From Kiritimatiellia bacterium (GTDB lineage: Bacteria > Verrucomicrobiota > Kiritimatiellia > JAFGHX01): a DNA stretch of 64,000 bases. Under the pieces are notes generated by a model. It was not told the origin of the DNA, ran no database searches, and saw only the letters and a list, made by a program, of their open reading frames with translations. The stretch is taken from assembly GCA_016929905.1 (NCBI GenBank), contig JAFGHX010000175.1, positions 19,196-83,195 on the forward strand, read 5' to 3'. Shown one piece after another: positions 15,701 through 23,471 of the stretch; position 1 is the first letter of the stretch; each line of letters opens with the position of its first letter. The position numbers were made by a program, and so were the translations under genes.

Positions 15701-16754
15701 CACCGATCCCGTCTATGTCCGTTTCCCAATGGGGACGCCGGCTGCGGAGATCGAAGACCGGGTGATTCATGCCGCGCTGATCGGGTTTGGCGCCCCGCTT
15801 TCCGTCGACGTGGCGATCAGCGGCAGGCACACGCTGCGGGTGACGCTCGGCAACCGGCACAATCGACCGTTGTCGGGCACGGTGCGCCTGGCCGCCTTCC
15901 CGTCCGCCTGGCGCTGCCTGCACCCCGAACGCGGGTTCAACGCGCTGGCCTCGGGCCACTGCCTGTCGCTGGACCTCCCGTTTCAGACGATGCCCATGGA
16001 GAATCTGGGGCAGTACGCCGTGGGAGTGACGGCTCAAGTCGGAGACGAACGGGTCCGGACGGACAGGACGCTTTCCCCTCTGTTCGCACGTCGCCTGCCC
16101 GCACTCACGACCGACGCGGACCTCACGGAGTGGGCGGGCGCCGATTGGATCGAACTCGGCGGCGCGCATCTCAGCACCCCGTTCCACGACCGGCTTGGCC
16201 GGGCCGACGATGCCAATCTGTCCGCCCGTGTCGCGTGTGGCTGGAGCCGCGACTTCTTCGCCGTCGCCGCCGAGGTCCGCGACAACAGGCATACCGAAGC
16301 AACCGCTCCCATTCGCGCGTACGAAGCCGATTCCGTTCAGATCTATTTTGACCAACTCAACAACGCCGGGACCCACACGGAGCGCGCGCGACACTACGAC
16401 CACGACGACATCACCTACGGAATCGCCATGCTGAACGGCGCCGGCTTTGCCTACTGCGAGAAGGGGACCGCCGGGCGCTACATTGACGAGGCGAACCGAG
16501 TCACGGGGCTTGACCGCGACGTCCGTGTCGGAATCGCCCGAAAAGCGGACCGCACAATTTACGAAATCCTGTTCCCGGCGAGCGCCCTGCCGTCTATCGA
16601 TCTGGCCGAGGGGAAAGGGTTCGGCTTTTCCATCCTCATCAACGACAACGACGGGAACGGCCGCAAGACGGGGCTGACCCTGGCCCCCAGAGGCAAGCAG
16701 CCTTTCGACGCCCCTCACGAGTACCGCGACCTCGTCCTGGTGGGCGGGGACTGA
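12771..16754 (+). CDS. Large exported glycoside hydrolase with C-terminal CBM9-like domain
   Basis: 1327 residues. The signal peptide is roughly residues 1-27 (LAALAWLLLQIPRTDGAARF). Two beta-sandwich carbohydrate-binding-like modules fill about residues 50-480 (each with NGDF/NPDFELGWTGW-type openings). A clan-A TIM barrel follows at about 640-950, with acid/base E716 in WEIQNEPN and candidate nucleophile E824 in MMNTEQYY. The last 230 residues resemble the CBM9/DOMON-like fold (TTDADLTEWAGADWIELGG, VACGWSRDFFAVAAEVRDN, DNDGNGRKTG). Likely a GH39- or GH5-like enzyme acting on a plant or algal glycan outside the cytoplasm. It is coupled to the regulator upstream. Confidence 0.8.
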   Translation: MNRHRPGVRLAALAWLLLQIPRTDGAARFDFGTAQGFRAAPEKTLAADVPAGGKFHATVQTAEELGPGWYLLRGECKTTGFTAMGGFVADAHDPDHTVRLAQWTGFPAARDWVAFRLYCRLPTATHLVLRICDAKETERSAAVHLRNLHIAPARWAAGDDLLGNGDFASGHTGDLPALWNWSNAGASGDYALVEDGSVPGTGRAVRLRRPAGTERHSLNSVHMPLPTTGKMTLSLRARAEKPGSTLNVLLLGDCYAWQKHGRFVLTDSWKEYRIQADCPAKIGKEAFCWVRIDPGNDSTLRLAGARVVWSETSIAAERQSEWIGAPGKNLVLNPDFELGWTGWLFDLFNKSNPKTMREMATADRAMPRPGAGPDGSTAFYLPSGHIGLISHCMPFTPGKTYTLSADVKGLTEDSRVWMAFIDTGWALHARDERTLPAGKWTRLHKTFTWKEPTRTARGYVRFNAGGGGVLLDRVQLEEGERTDYSPPPVMLGLMAAPRNIFARAADAAMTLKVLPAQGLQGRLRINVESRDAWGGVAWQRTITCPADAHSTHTVAIPAEALGVFHVYMTAADSAGRTLGMALSRYAVVGPAGTPDAGYCYHYTLPESPCWHIADTIPQMKQVGANWNRFFFTVKPTDGQHVLSAEYVEAALRQCALMREAGIRQIPCMGFFNDELGGRIRRAVRIDPADLAEFGRYVEANARALKEGFRYWEIQNEPNLWRHGDGPQKGEKCMGPAKYIQVLKTAYEAIKRADPEIRVLAPCMNGRDFTFVEDLMKLGMGQYMDIFSCHPYRGSPDDPDTYADLMRCREILATYGFHGPMMNTEQYYGIDLYMMRNNDNEVQRAYTVPGTEELRGAGRMIRNFIHHAAAGVAYSSFAPEITVATLGAVDKVFPYDGFAAANAASRFLSRIGLGRPLPTAPVFRAFLFPDAAAGPLLTLHTPTRDLTGSLQLAAPFDAFDIMGNPLSKKDLSDGVPLRTDPVYVRFPMGTPAAEIEDRVIHAALIGFGAPLSVDVAISGRHTLRVTLGNRHNRPLSGTVRLAAFPSAWRCLHPERGFNALASGHCLSLDLPFQTMPMENLGQYAVGVTAQVGDERVRTDRTLSPLFARRLPALTTDADLTEWAGADWIELGGAHLSTPFHDRLGRADDANLSARVACGWSRDFFAVAAEVRDNRHTEATAPIRAYEADSVQIYFDQLNNAGTHTERARHYDHDDITYGIAMLNGAGFAYCEKGTAGRYIDEANRVTGLDRDVRVGIARKADRTIYEILFPASALPSIDLAEGKGFGFSILINDNDGNGRKTGLTLAPRGKQPFDAPHEYRDLVLVGGD

Positions 16755-16828
16755 CTCTCTTCTGCCGCGGTCGGCCGGTCCAGGCAACTCGCATGAAATA
16801 TGCACTACCACATCCACCCCCAACGTGG

Positions 16829-16834
16829 TATACA
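16829..16834 (+). promoter_or_regulatory. -10-like TATACA for the glutamate dehydrogenase gene
   Basis: TATACA lies 37 bp before the start codon within a short 116-bp spacer. No good -35 is seen at the right distance. Confidence 0.3.
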
Positions 16835-16870
16835 GTCCTGCGCAATTCGGACAGACGTGAGGGCCAAGAC

Positions 16871-18109
16871 ATGTCGACAGCACTCGAAGACGTACGCCAG
16901 CTTGTGACGGAAGTCGGTGCACTGCTCGAAATCGAGAAGCGCTACCCCAAACAGAATATGGTCGAACGGTTCCTGGAGCCGGACAAGATTATCCAGTTCC
17001 GGGCCTCGCTGAAGCGGGACGACGGCTCGGTCGATTTCTACCGGTGCTATCGCATCCAGCACAGCGACATGCTGGGCTGCTACAAGGGCGGGATCCGGTT
17101 CCATCTCTGCGTGGACCTGGACGAGGTGCAGGCGCTGGCGACGTGGATGAGCCTGAAGACCGCGCTGGTCGGCATCCCGTTCGGCGGCGCCAAGGGCGGC
17201 ATTTCCGTGAACACCCGCGATCTTTCCGTGCACGAGTTGGAGCGGCTGGTCCGCAAGTACACGCACCGGCTCGTGAACGACATCGGGCCGTCGTGCGACA
17301 TCCCCGCGCCCGACGTGGGCACGTCGGAGCGCGAGATGGCGTGGATCTACGACGAATACCGCAAGCACAAGGAGATCGCGCGCGGCTGCGTCACGGGCAA
17401 GCCGATCGAACTCGGCGGCTCGCTCGGCCGACGGGCGGCCACCGGCAACGGCGTGGTGTTCACGATGCTGGAGGCCATGCGCGATTTCGGCCTGACGGAG
17501 CCGCGCGTCGCCGTCCAGGGCTTCGGAAAGGTCGGCGCCCATGCCGCGCTGGCCTGCCACGAACACGGCATTCGCGTCGTCGCCGTCTCCGACGCGCTGG
17601 GCGGGGTCGGCAATCCCGACGGGCTCGACGTCCCCGCGCTGATGGACCACATGGTCCTGAACCGCAGCGTGTCCACCTTCCCCGACGCGGAGCCGATCGA
17701 GGACCTGCTCACCTGCGACTGCGAGATTCTGCTCCCCTGCGCGCTGGAGAGCGTGATCAACCGGCACAACGCAGCCAAGATCCAGGCCAGGCTGATCGTG
17801 GAAGGCGCCAACGGCCCTACCATGCTCGAGGCCGACGCGGTCCTGGAGGAACGCGGCGTGCGGGTCGTGCCGGACATCCTCGCCAACGCCGGCGGCGTGA
17901 TCGTCAGCTACTACGAATGGGTCCAGAACCGCGAGGGGTTCTACTGGGAAGAAAAGGATGTGAACGAGCGGCTGCACAAGCGGATGACCGACGCCTACGC
18001 CAAGGTCCGCGACTGCGCCAGGGAACGCAAGCTGTCCCTGCGCAAGGCCGCCTATTGCCTCGCGCTCGACCGCATCCTCTCCGCCATGCACCTGCGCGGG
18101 GCGCAGTAG
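16871..18109 (+). CDS. Glutamate (Glu/Leu/Phe/Val) dehydrogenase
   Basis: 412 residues, typical of hexameric bacterial GDH. Substrate residues are visible in YKGGIRFH, K96 in MSLKTALVGIPFGGAKGG and catalytic D148 in CDIPAPDVGT. The Rossmann half contains VAVQGFGKVGAHAA (about residue 217) and the conserved GANGPTMLEAD and PDILANAGGVIVSYYEW blocks. It interconverts glutamate with 2-oxoglutarate and ammonia in the cytoplasm. Cofactor preference is not decided. I start at MSTALED because GAGGG precedes it and the upstream codons are not GDH-like. No obvious operon partner; a hairpin array follows the stop. Confidence 0.92.
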   Translation: MSTALEDVRQLVTEVGALLEIEKRYPKQNMVERFLEPDKIIQFRASLKRDDGSVDFYRCYRIQHSDMLGCYKGGIRFHLCVDLDEVQALATWMSLKTALVGIPFGGAKGGISVNTRDLSVHELERLVRKYTHRLVNDIGPSCDIPAPDVGTSEREMAWIYDEYRKHKEIARGCVTGKPIELGGSLGRRAATGNGVVFTMLEAMRDFGLTEPRVAVQGFGKVGAHAALACHEHGIRVVAVSDALGGVGNPDGLDVPALMDHMVLNRSVSTFPDAEPIEDLLTCDCEILLPCALESVINRHNAAKIQARLIVEGANGPTMLEADAVLEERGVRVVPDILANAGGVIVSYYEWVQNREGFYWEEKDVNERLHKRMTDAYAKVRDCARERKLSLRKAAYCLALDRILSAMHLRGAQ

Positions 18110-18120
18110 GATGGGATGGC

Positions 18121-18350
18121 CTGGCGGCCGTCAATCGCTCGCTGCGTTCGCGTCATTGGCTCACTGCGTTCGCGTCATTGGCGCCTTCGGCGCGTCACAG
18201 GGGCCTGACGGCCGTGACGCGAGCCGCCCCCGCAGACAGCCAATGACAGCGAAGCGAATGACGGCGCGAAGCGCCCAATGACCGCCGCCCGGCGGCAAAT
18301 GACGGCCCAAAGGGCCGCCTGACGCGCGAAGCCCGCGCGGCCGGCCGAAA
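18121..18350. repeat. Mini-hairpin array with TGAC spacers
   Basis: Between the convergent glutamate dehydrogenase and PEP-synthase-like genes lies a run of small GC hairpins: GGCGC-GAA-GCGCC, GCCGCC/GGCGGC, GGCCC-AAA-GGGCC, GCGCG/CGCGC. They are joined by the word AATGAC (18242, 18257, 18277, 18298) or CTGAC (about 18319), a period near 20 bp. The left half carries the reverse complement GTCATTG (18142, 18174; period 32 bp), so the array is globally inverted about 18200-18235. No protein coding is evident. Confidence 0.7.
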
Positions 18351-18351
18351 A

Positions 18352-20964
18352 TTACTTCCGCTCCAGATAGCAGACCACCCGCTGCTTGCCGGCGTCGGCG
18401 TTCAGAACCAGCGCGAGGGGTTTCAAGTCGGCCGCATCGATCACCCGGATGACGTGCTCCCAGTCTTTCCCCTCCGGCAGCAGGTCCGTGAGCCGGCTCG
18501 GGCGCTTCTGGAAGAAATCCTCGTTCAGCACGCTGCCGTCCTTGCCGGGGAACAGCGCGCAGTAGAGCACGTCCATCTCCACGAGCTCGTTGAAGAAATG
18601 CGTGCCCAGGCTGACGTCCGGCACGAGGTTGTCGCGCATGGTCGCTATCTCGCAGACGACATTGGCCGTATTGATTTCGGAGAAGTTGACGGGCACGCCG
18701 AGCGAGGGGGTGGTCGTGCCCCAGCGGCCGGGTCCGAGGATCAGGGTCGTGCGCTCTCTGGCGTCCTCCACATGCATGAGCCGGCCGATCGTGCGCGCAA
18801 CGGCATAGCAGTCGTAGGTCGCCAGCCGCGCGTACGCGGAGGGTACGACGTAGACGATCCGGTCGATGTGCGCCACAAGGCTGTGCCCGATCACGGGGCC
18901 GCGCGTCGCCAGCACGAGGTCCTGCGCCGGGATGTCAGAGGGCGGCTCGGCGATCACGCCGCGGCCTTTCACCTGCAGGGGCCGGCACTGCACGACGTTG
19001 ATCGTGTAGCGGTCCGCCTCGAAAAAGTTAAGCGTGTACTCGATTTCCACCGGATAGCGATACACATCCTGCAGCGCGCCGAGTATCGCACGCATATCGG
19101 CCACGAACGGCGTCTCTTTCAAGAGCTTGTCGAATGTGAGCACCCACGCCCACACATCCTTCGTCTTCCGTTCCGCCGCGCGTCGTTCCAGCTTCGTGTC
19201 GCGCGAGGCGAACAGCTCCAGCGGCAGCCCCTCGCACGCGCGCGCGACGTCCGCGAATCCGCTTGTCACCTCCTGGTTGGCTTCCAGGTCCAGATAATCG
19301 ACTTTGCGCTGGGCGTGCTCGCGCACCTCGTCGGCGTCGGCTTCCGGCCGGCGTTCGGGCGCATTCAACGCGACGATCCGGGTATAGTCGTCCGGCGTGC
19401 GCTCGACCGCGCGGGTCCCGAGCCCGAACACGATGCGCGCGACGCCGGCGGCAGGATCGATATACTCGCTCCAGACATAGGGGTTGAGCGAGAGCGCGAC
19501 ACCCGCCGCTTGCGGGAAAAACCGGTGCCCGTACGCGGCGCCGCTCACCCGCTGCACGAGCAGCGCCATCTGCTCGTCGTGCTCGAGCAGCCCGCGCGAG
19601 GCGCGGTACTGCAGCGCGTCCTCGCTCATGATGCTGGCGTACACCGTACGCACGGCGGAAAGGAAGTCTTCCATCCGCTTGTCGCGTGAGCCCTGATTCG
19701 CGCAAAACTCACTCTCGTATTTGCCCGCGAACGCGTTGCCGAACGCGTCCTCCAGCAGACTGCTGGAGCGCACGATGATGGGGGACTGCCCGAAATAGTC
19801 CAGCATGGCCGCAAACTGCTTCAGCAGATAGTCGGGAAAAGTCCCGGTCAGCATCTGCTGTCGCGCTCGCATGGCGCCCTCGAGGAACGCATTCGGATCC
19901 TGCTGCATCTGCTTGGCCCACCAGCACCCGTTCTGGACGAGGTAGGTACAGAACACGTCCGAGCCGATGTAGAACGAATCGTGCGGCTCCAGCATATCGG
20001 CCCAGCGCGCGCTGTCCTTCTCCAGGATCGCACGCGCCAGCAGCAACCCCACCGACTTGCCGCCGATCAGGCCCGTCCCGATCATGCGGCGGCGCACCTC
20101 GACGATATGCCGCAGGTCGAGGTACCGGCGGGCCACCGCCAGGATGCGCTCATCCTGCGAAATCATCATGCGGCGTAATCGTTCCGAGAACTCCTCCAGG
20201 TCCGGCGGCCCCGGCTCGCCGGCGTCCAGCTCCGCGCAGATTGACTCCGCGCGCGCGAACGTGCTGCTCCAGATGCCCAGGTGGTAGCTGGCAATGTCCA
20301 GCCGGTTCCACGGCGTGCCGCGCAGTATGTTGGTGGTCGTGATGCTCTGCGTGACCGGCACGAATCCGTCGCCAACCCATTCGTGCGGCATGTACATCGT
20401 CGGCGAGTTGCGGTGCTGCACCTTGAGCGGGTGCACGTAGATCCGCCCCTCATGCCGGTAGACGTCGATCAGAATCTGGGCCGTATCCCCGATCGGGCGC
20501 GTCGCATGGAACGAATGGTGGTCGCGCAGCAGCGCGAAGTAGGCGATCGCCCCCACGTCGTACAGGTACGGGCAGGTCAGCATGAAGAAGTTGCCGAGCA
20601 TGCGGTCGCTGTTCCAGTCCACGACCAACTCCGAAAGGCAGTCGAAAACGTACAGGGCTTTCTGCCGGCTCTCGTCGATCACCTCGTGCACCTGCCGGAT
20701 GTAACCTTCGAACCCCGTTTCCGGCCGAAGCTGATGGATCGTCACGCCCGCCCGCTGCTCGAGCAGCGGGTCATGCTTCGCGAACCGGAAATAGACGATC
20801 GCCTGCCGGCGCCGCTCCGCGTTCGCACAGGCCGCTTCCACGAACGGAAGATAGTCCTGGATCGCACGGACCTGCCAGACCAGGTTGTCGCCCGGCATCA
20901 GCCCGCGCAAGATGCGGTCCAAGCCGGGCAGGCCCGTGCTGAGAATCGGGTCGATGTGCACCAT
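18352..20964 (-). CDS. PEP-synthase-like ATP-grasp protein with degenerate KaiC-like N-terminus
   Basis: 870 residues. Residues 1 to about 250 resemble a RecA/KaiC domain: STGLPGLDRILRGLMPGDNLVWQV then ALYVFDCLSELVVDW. The Walker A GKT is absent, so this part is probably non-catalytic. Residues about 310-680 form the pyruvate-phosphate-dikinase ATP-binding domain: IGGKSVGLLLARAI, IIVRSSSLLEDAFGNAFAGKYESEF and the closing VQCRPLQ. The phosphohistidine swivel and PEP/pyruvate barrel of true PEP synthase are missing. A conserved tail (LILGPGRWGTTTPSLGVPV, LGTHFFNELVEMDVLY) follows. The start has GGAGACAG upstream. Function unknown; possibly a phosphotransfer or signalling protein. Confidence 0.75.
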   Translation of the reverse strand: MVHIDPILSTGLPGLDRILRGLMPGDNLVWQVRAIQDYLPFVEAACANAERRRQAIVYFRFAKHDPLLEQRAGVTIHQLRPETGFEGYIRQVHEVIDESRQKALYVFDCLSELVVDWNSDRMLGNFFMLTCPYLYDVGAIAYFALLRDHHSFHATRPIGDTAQILIDVYRHEGRIYVHPLKVQHRNSPTMYMPHEWVGDGFVPVTQSITTTNILRGTPWNRLDIASYHLGIWSSTFARAESICAELDAGEPGPPDLEEFSERLRRMMISQDERILAVARRYLDLRHIVEVRRRMIGTGLIGGKSVGLLLARAILEKDSARWADMLEPHDSFYIGSDVFCTYLVQNGCWWAKQMQQDPNAFLEGAMRARQQMLTGTFPDYLLKQFAAMLDYFGQSPIIVRSSSLLEDAFGNAFAGKYESEFCANQGSRDKRMEDFLSAVRTVYASIMSEDALQYRASRGLLEHDEQMALLVQRVSGAAYGHRFFPQAAGVALSLNPYVWSEYIDPAAGVARIVFGLGTRAVERTPDDYTRIVALNAPERRPEADADEVREHAQRKVDYLDLEANQEVTSGFADVARACEGLPLELFASRDTKLERRAAERKTKDVWAWVLTFDKLLKETPFVADMRAILGALQDVYRYPVEIEYTLNFFEADRYTINVVQCRPLQVKGRGVIAEPPSDIPAQDLVLATRGPVIGHSLVAHIDRIVYVVPSAYARLATYDCYAVARTIGRLMHVEDARERTTLILGPGRWGTTTPSLGVPVNFSEINTANVVCEIATMRDNLVPDVSLGTHFFNELVEMDVLYCALFPGKDGSVLNEDFFQKRPSRLTDLLPEGKDWEHVIRVIDAADLKPLALVLNADAGKQRVVCYLERK

Positions 20965-21148
20965 GCTCTGTCTCCGGGTCGAAACCGTTTCAGAAGGGAA
21001 CGGTGCGACTTGTGCGGCTGGGTATAGGGTACCGAAGGCCGTCACGGCCTGTCAATGCGAACGGCAGGCGGCGGGGCCGCCATCGGGGATAAGCTACTCG
21101 AGGACAGAAGAGTAGCGGGAACGAGCCATCACCCCGCGTACGAGGCCT

Positions 21149-21514
21149 TCAGAAAGGTCTTGGCACGGTTGCCGAGACGACGGTTCCCATCGCGCGGCCT
21201 TCCCTGACATCGCCATACGGCAAGCGGGTCAGCAGCACGTTGCCGTATTTCCGCCCGTCCGCATGCTGAATCGCAGGGCCCCAGACGGCAGCCATGCCCG
21301 TCGCGCGCGCCAGCGCCTCGGCCTGGTCGATCCCGCCGGAGCGCGGCTGCAGGCCGTCCACTTCCTGCAAGGCGGCAATGTCCGCCTGCACGCTCCGGAT
21401 AACCGCCGCGATCCGCTGGAGATCAACCCGGTCGTCCATCCCCCGGCCGTGCCGGATGTTGTAGCTGAGTAGGGACAGCCGGAAACTGCCGTCAGGCTTG
21501 CCTGTCTCGGTCAT
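21149..21514 (-). pseudogene. Truncated endonuclease/exonuclease/phosphatase-family protein
   Basis: About 121 residues, against 230-280 for the family. The N-terminal metal-site strands are intact: LSLLSYNIRHGRG, then ADIAALQEVD (catalytic Glu). NVLLTRLP follows, but the sequence stops soon after, before the Asp-His motifs that complete the active site. Only about 180 bp separate it from the next gene, so the rest is gone. The start ATG overlaps the stop of the fragment upstream (ATGA). Probably inactive. Confidence 0.6.
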
Positions 21515-21700
21515 ATCGCATTCCAGGCGTGCACACGACGGGGATCCCAAACTCCCAGTTCGCCCGGATAACCCATATCAGAATAGGCTCGGCCGTAGGC
21601 GCTCAAAATGAAACGCCCATCATCATGGTAGGCGTTGAACAGTTCCGGCGGACGGTTCTGCCGCTCCCACAGACTGTGCGGGGCTTGCCCGGGGACTTGC
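21511..21700 (-). pseudogene. Start-less C-terminal gene fragment upstream of the truncated EEP gene
   Basis: One minus-strand frame reads as convincing protein for about 62 codons (WERQNRPPELFNAYHDDGRF, then SAYGRAYSDMGYPGELGVWD) and ends in TGA that overlaps the next ATG. It has no start codon and begins exactly where the sugar-phosphate isomerase gene ends in another frame. I do not recognise the family. It looks like the tail of a gene once coupled to the EEP gene, cut by a deletion. Confidence 0.45.
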
Positions 21701-21703
21701 GTG

Positions 21704-22537
21704 CTACCCTTCGAACGCGTCCCCCAACATCACCTTGGCCAATTCCTTGGCGTAGCGCAGTTTGACCAGGCGGATTTCGTACGGTTTGTCCGTAATTTCC
21801 GTGAACGACTCGTACGCCCAGACCCCGTCGTAGCCGATCTCAGCCAAAGCGTCCACGAATCCGCTCCAATCCGTCGTGCCGCCCGGGCCATAGGGAAAGA
21901 AGTGATCGTCGTACGCCTTGGCGTTGTCGTGAATGTGCAACGCCTTGAGACGGGAACCCACCGCGCGCACGAAATCGGCACATTTCTCCTCGCCGCGATT
22001 CTGGTGGCCGGTGTCCAGGCAGATCCCCATGTCCATGCCTTTGACCGCCTCGACAACCGGCAAAACCCCTTTCGTCCCTGACGGCCCGTTCTCGAGACAG
22101 ACGACGGTGGGTCCGCCCTTGACATACCCGGCGATCGTCTCGAACCCCTTGAGCATCGCCTCATGAATCTCTTCGGACGGCCGACCGTCGGGCGGCGGGG
22201 TCGGCCAGGGCCGTTTGTGAAGAATCCCAGCCTTGACCCCGAGCGCCATGAACAGCTCGCACCACAAACGGATTCTGTCAAAGTGCTCGGCGTGGCCCGG
22301 CCCCGGCGGGAAGCCGGGGTCCGTGTTGGCGAGGTCGAAATGGGCTTGCGGGAAGTCAAACCCCAGATCATCCGCGAACTTCTTCAATTCACCGGCCGCA
22401 GCGACCGGCTTGTCCTGCCGCAGGAGCCATTCGACGTGACTGAAGTCCCCGCAGGTCCAGCCCTCGTCTACGAATGTCTGAATCGCCTTTCGGGGATCGG
22501 CCTCCCCGAACCATGCCGTCGACACGCATACCCTCAC
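21704..22537 (-). CDS. Sugar phosphate isomerase/epimerase (xylose isomerase-like TIM barrel)
   Basis: 277 residues from GTG, with GGAGG nine bases upstream. Barrel strands carry the metal-binding residues expected of the AP-endonuclease-2-like superfamily: VVCLENG, MGICLDTGH, LKALHIHDN and VWAYESF near the C-terminus. These enzymes epimerise or isomerise keto sugars, or dehydrate inosose. The substrate cannot be fixed here. It is divergent from the histidine phosphatase gene. Confidence 0.85.
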   Translation of the reverse strand: MRVCVSTAWFGEADPRKAIQTFVDEGWTCGDFSHVEWLLRQDKPVAAAGELKKFADDLGFDFPQAHFDLANTDPGFPPGPGHAEHFDRIRLWCELFMALGVKAGILHKRPWPTPPPDGRPSEEIHEAMLKGFETIAGYVKGGPTVVCLENGPSGTKGVLPVVEAVKGMDMGICLDTGHQNRGEEKCADFVRAVGSRLKALHIHDNAKAYDDHFFPYGPGGTTDWSGFVDALAEIGYDGVWAYESFTEITDKPYEIRLVKLRYAKELAKVMLGDAFEG

Positions 22538-22613
22538 GACCCTTTCCTCCCTTCGGAGTCCAAGACGAAATTGACGCTTGATCCAGAAGCCCGACTGTCA
22601 TGATACTCACGAT

Positions 22614-23360
22614 ATGGTGCGCGTCAAAGAAACTTGGACATCCCATACGATGCCATCACTGCCACCGACAGATCTGCACATCATCAACGAGGACGGGCAG
22701 GTGTCCGGCTCCAAGAAACGCAAGGAGGAACTCCGTCTGGACTACTTCCTGGCAGCGGCCCACGCCGTAGGCCGGCATGCCGACTCGCTCCCGGCTTTCA
22801 TCCGCACGTACCACGAAAGCGAGGACCGAAAGGACGCGCCGCTCACCGCGCTCGGAGAAGACCAGGCTCGCACGCTCGCCGGAGTGTTCGACGGGCAATG
22901 CTTCGACAGCGCCCATGTCAGCCCGTTGAGGCGCGCAAGGCGCACGTTCGCCTTGGCCAGTGTGACGGTCCGAAGGGCGCCCTACGACACGCGGCTTATC
23001 GAGATTGACTGGGAGCCGGGCTTCTATGAAGGATTCGCTCCGGGCGAGCTCCCCGACATCGCGGAACCCGACAGACACGACGCGTGGTCCGTACCCGCGT
23101 GGGAACGGGCAAGCGCCTTCCTGGAGGAAGTCCTGGCCTCGGACGACGAACTGATCCTGGCCGTGACCCACCAGGGCATATGCCGGCACCTGGCCGGCGT
23201 CTTCATGGGCCTGGAACGCCCCAAGGCGCCGCTCCCCATGTGGATGGACAACGCAAGCGCCTCGATGCTCGACGTCTACGCGGACGGCAGACGGCTGATC
23301 CGGCGTTGGAACGATACCCGCCACGTTGCCCACCTGCTCAGCAAGCACAGCGGGCCGTGA
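22614..23360 (+). CDS. Histidine phosphatase-family protein with altered RHG motif
   Basis: About 248 residues. The C-terminal half is typical: SPLRRARRTFAL (substrate arginines), and AVTHQGICRHLAG with the second catalytic His. The first motif, normally RHGE, reads IRTYHESEDRKDAPLTALGEDQA. The His is kept, but the adjoining Arg and Gly are replaced (Arg lies three residues before). The alignment of the rest is good, so this is a divergent phosphatase or a degenerate one. The start is uncertain: no clear Shine-Dalgarno; ATG 22614 and ATG 22650 are both possible. Confidence 0.65.
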   Translation: MVRVKETWTSHTMPSLPPTDLHIINEDGQVSGSKKRKEELRLDYFLAAAHAVGRHADSLPAFIRTYHESEDRKDAPLTALGEDQARTLAGVFDGQCFDSAHVSPLRRARRTFALASVTVRRAPYDTRLIEIDWEPGFYEGFAPGELPDIAEPDRHDAWSVPAWERASAFLEEVLASDDELILAVTHQGICRHLAGVFMGLERPKAPLPMWMDNASASMLDVYADGRRLIRRWNDTRHVAHLLSKHSGP

Positions 23361-23451
23361 GGGTGACGGCGAACCGTCTCGGCAATCGCATAGACAACGT
23401 CAAACGGGAGAGGCGCCTCCCCGACCGGCCCCTCCCCCATTTTTCATTTGT

Positions 23452-23471
23452 CATTCTTCATTCTTCACTGG
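23452..23471. repeat. CATTCTT heptamer repeat at the GH4 stop codon, copy 1
   Basis: Two CATTCTT units and CACTGG span the GH4 stop codon (23465-23467, minus strand). The identical CATTCTTCATTCTTCACTGG occurs at 27703-27722 around another stop codon. Confidence 0.65.

Noticed and set aside
18121..18350. Reading the hairpin array as a repeat protein
   Set aside because: No frame is open across the array with a credible start, and the unit length is not a constant multiple of three.
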